A stretch of 7,963 bases of DNA, taken from contig CAYGGG010000036.1 in the NCBI GenBank assembly GCA_964349455.1, positions 1 through 7,963 on the forward strand. The letters are read 5' to 3'. A program made the position numbers and the translations under genes. Below the pieces are notes generated by a model. The model did no database searches. It was not told the origin of the DNA and saw nothing but the letters and a program-made list of their open reading frames with translations. This DNA comes from CSSED10-109M sp964349455. Its GTDB lineage: Bacteria > Bacillota_I > Bacilli_A > RF39 > UBA660. Positions within the stretch are counted from its first letter, which is position 1; the number at the start of each line of letters is the position of its first letter. This document shows positions 6,378-7,963 of this stretch, one piece after another.

Positions 6378-7963
6378 TTATTCCTCCCTATATGTTTTAA
6401 CAATCTTTTTGATTGCTTTTTTAATATCATCGTGATTAATATTATTAGTAAAAACAAGCTTTTCTAAATCATTAATACTTTCTTTTAAAGAATCTTTATT
6501 AAAATTATTGTTTTTAGTAATAAAAATAAGCTTATTATCAGTTTCCTTTAAATTCTCTTCCTCAAGCAATAACTCCTCATAAAGCTTCTCCCCTGGTCTT
6601 AAACCAGTTATTTCTATTTTAACATCTTTATGTGGTTCTAGGCCACTTAACTTAATTAAATTAATTGCTAAATCATAAATTTTAACTGGTTGTCCCATAT
6701 CTAAAATAAAAATTTCGCCGCCTTTAGCATAAGCACCAGCTTGTAAAATTAATTGAACCGCTTCTTGAATAGTCATAAAATATCTAGTTACTCTTTTATC
6801 AGTAACTGTTACTGGTCCACCTTCTTTAATTTGTTTTTGAAAAATAGGAATAACTGATCCATTAGAGCCTAATACATTGCCAAATCTAACAGCGACAAAA
6901 TCAGTTCCTTTTTCCTCATTAAACATTTGCATAATCATTTCACAAAGCCTTTTTGTAGCACCCATCATACTAGTTGGTTTTACTGCTTTGTCAGTCGAAA
7001 TTAAAACAAATTTTTCGGTTTTGTTTTTTAAAGCGGCTTTGGCAACATTATAAGTTCCAAAAACATTATTTTTAATTGCTTCTTCAGGACTTTTTTCCAT
7101 TAATGGAACATGTTTATGAGCAGCTGCGTGGAAAACAGTATTTGGTTTGTATTTTTGAAAAAGATAATTTATTTTATTATAATCTCTTACCGTTGCAATT
7201 AATACTTCTAAATCTAAATTTTTCATTTTTTCTAGTTCAACTTTAATCTCAAAAATACCATTTTCATAATTATCAATTAAAATTAATTTTTTTGGATTTA
7301 ACTCAGCAATTTGTCTTGAAAGCTCACCACCAATTGAACCACCAGCACCAGTGATTAACACTACTTTATTGGTAATATAACTAGCAATCAATTCATTATT
7401 TAATTTTACTTCCTTTCTTCCTAAAAGATCAGCAATATCAACTTCTCTAATTTGAAATGGATTTTTGTTTTCAATGATTTCGTGGATACTGGGCATTGTC
7501 TTTAATTTAAGTTTTGTATCTTTTAATTTTTCAATAATTTCTTTTCTTTTTTCATGAGAAGCAGAAGGAATCGCAATAATGATTTCTTCAACTGGATACT
7601 TTAAAACAATCTCATCAATCATTTCTAAACTGCCCAAAATACGATAACCACTAACAAGACGATTAATTTTATAAAGATCATCATCAATTAAACCAATGAT
7701 ATTGTATTTTAGATTGGGATTACAATTTATTTCTTTAATTAAAAGAGCAGCTGCTTCACCAGCACCAACAATAATAATATTTTTATTATCTTTTCGATTA
7801 TGATTTCTTAATCTTCGAAATACTCTAAAGAAGATTCTAATTGATAATGAAGAAATTAAAATAAAAACAGCGGCAATAAACATAATTGAAAGTGAAAATC
7901 TTTCTTCATAAAATAAATTAATAAAAAAAAGAAAAAGAAAGGCAATTATATTAGCTAATACAA
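6378..7963 (-). CDS. Membrane UDP-GlcNAc 4,6-dehydratase (CapD/WbpM/PglF family), 5' end cut by window edge
   Basis: This gene encodes an NAD-dependent enzyme that turns UDP-GlcNAc into a UDP-4-keto-6-deoxy-HexNAc, the precursor of QuiNAc, FucNAc or bacillosamine. An ATG lies at 7883, but the frame stays open without a stop to 7963 and the added codons are hydrophobic (a FLFLFFINLF stretch). Family members are about 600 residues with four N-terminal membrane helices, so the true start is outside the window. Counting from the 7883 ATG, a first Rossmann-like domain has GAGEAAAL (40-47), and the catalytic short-chain dehydrogenase domain has TGAGGSIG (178-185), HAAAHKHVP (252-260), STDK (296-299), M307 and K311. 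T297, D298, K299, M307 and K311 match the spacing of the PglF-type active site (T-D-K then M and K in place of the usual Y and K). It ends 2 bases before the sugar transferase. No aminotransferase is seen nearby in the window. Confidence 0.95.
   Translation of the reverse strand, partial: VLANIIAFLFLFFINLFYEERFSLSIMFIAAVFILISSLSIRIFFRVFRRLRNHNRKDNKNIIIVGAGEAAALLIKEINCNPNLKYNIIGLIDDDLYKINRLVSGYRILGSLEMIDEIVLKYPVEEIIIAIPSASHEKRKEIIEKLKDTKLKLKTMPSIHEIIENKNPFQIREVDIADLLGRKEVKLNNELIASYITNKVVLITGAGGSIGGELSRQIAELNPKKLILIDNYENGIFEIKVELEKMKNLDLEVLIATVRDYNKINYLFQKYKPNTVFHAAAHKHVPLMEKSPEEAIKNNVFGTYNVAKAALKNKTEKFVLISTDKAVKPTSMMGATKRLCEMIMQMFNEEKGTDFVAVRFGNVLGSNGSVIPIFQKQIKEGGPVTVTDKRVTRYFMTIQEAVQLILQAGAYAKGGEIFILDMGQPVKIYDLAINLIKLSGLEPHKDVKIEITGLRPGEKLYEELLLEEENLKETDNKLIFITKNNNFNKDSLKESINDLEKLVFTNNINHDDIKKAIKKIVKTYREE
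6383..6388 (-). promoter_or_regulatory. Ribosome site of the phosphoglycosyl transferase
   Basis: GGGAGG lies 7 bases before the ATG at 6375, within the last codons of the dehydratase gene. The arrangement implies translational coupling. Confidence 0.75.

Noticed and set aside
1..7963. CRISPR arrays, tRNA or rRNA genes, insertion sequences
   Set aside because: No regularly spaced repeats, RNA gene signatures, transposase genes or terminal repeats are visible; almost all of the window is coding.

Overview
The window is one side of a surface-glycan (capsule, O-antigen-like or protein-glycan) biosynthesis locus. Seven genes all read on the minus strand, so transcription runs from base 7963 towards base 1. 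The DNA is strongly A+T-rich by eye, ribosome sites are strong AGGAGG/GGGAG types, and TTG and GTG starts appear. Two genes end in TGA while tryptophan is read from TGG, so the standard code is used. This fits a low-GC Bacillota or Acholeplasma/Haloplasma-like bacterium with a normal code, but other AT-rich lineages such as Fusobacteriota cannot be excluded. It argues against Mycoplasma/Spiroplasma, which read TGA as Trp.

Layout in transcription order: (1) 7963-6378, a membrane-anchored UDP-GlcNAc 4,6-dehydratase (CapD/WbpM/PglF type), cut at its 5' end by the window edge; (2) 6375-5770, a minimal PglC-type phosphoglycosyl transferase that would start the lipid-linked glycan; (3) 5758-4913, an HpcH/HpaI-family aldolase; (4) 4916-4020, a D-2-hydroxyacid dehydrogenase whose GTG start overlaps the aldolase stop; (5) 4014-2422, an asparagine-synthetase-like ATP-dependent amide ligase without the glutaminase cysteine; (6) a 92-base gap that seems to hold a decayed scrap of a normal asparagine synthetase start; (7) 2329-1229, a family 4 glycosyltransferase; (8) 1191-1, a UDP-N-acetylhexosamine 6-dehydrogenase (TviB/WbpO/CapL type), cut at its 3' end by the window edge.

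Genes 1, 2 and 7 form a recognisable core: make a 6-deoxy-4-keto amino sugar, load a sugar phosphate on undecaprenyl phosphate, and extend it. Gene 8 supplies a UDP-N-acetylhexosaminuronic acid. Genes 3-5 are the unusual part. They are tightly coupled, and an aldolase, a 2-hydroxyacid dehydrogenase and an amide-forming ligase could together build a short hydroxyacid and join it through an amide bond to an amino sugar. Alternatively the ligase could amidate the uronic acid made with gene 8. Neither route is proven by sequence. No promoter, terminator, RNA gene, mobile element or CRISPR array is visible; the operon promoter probably lies beyond base 7963.
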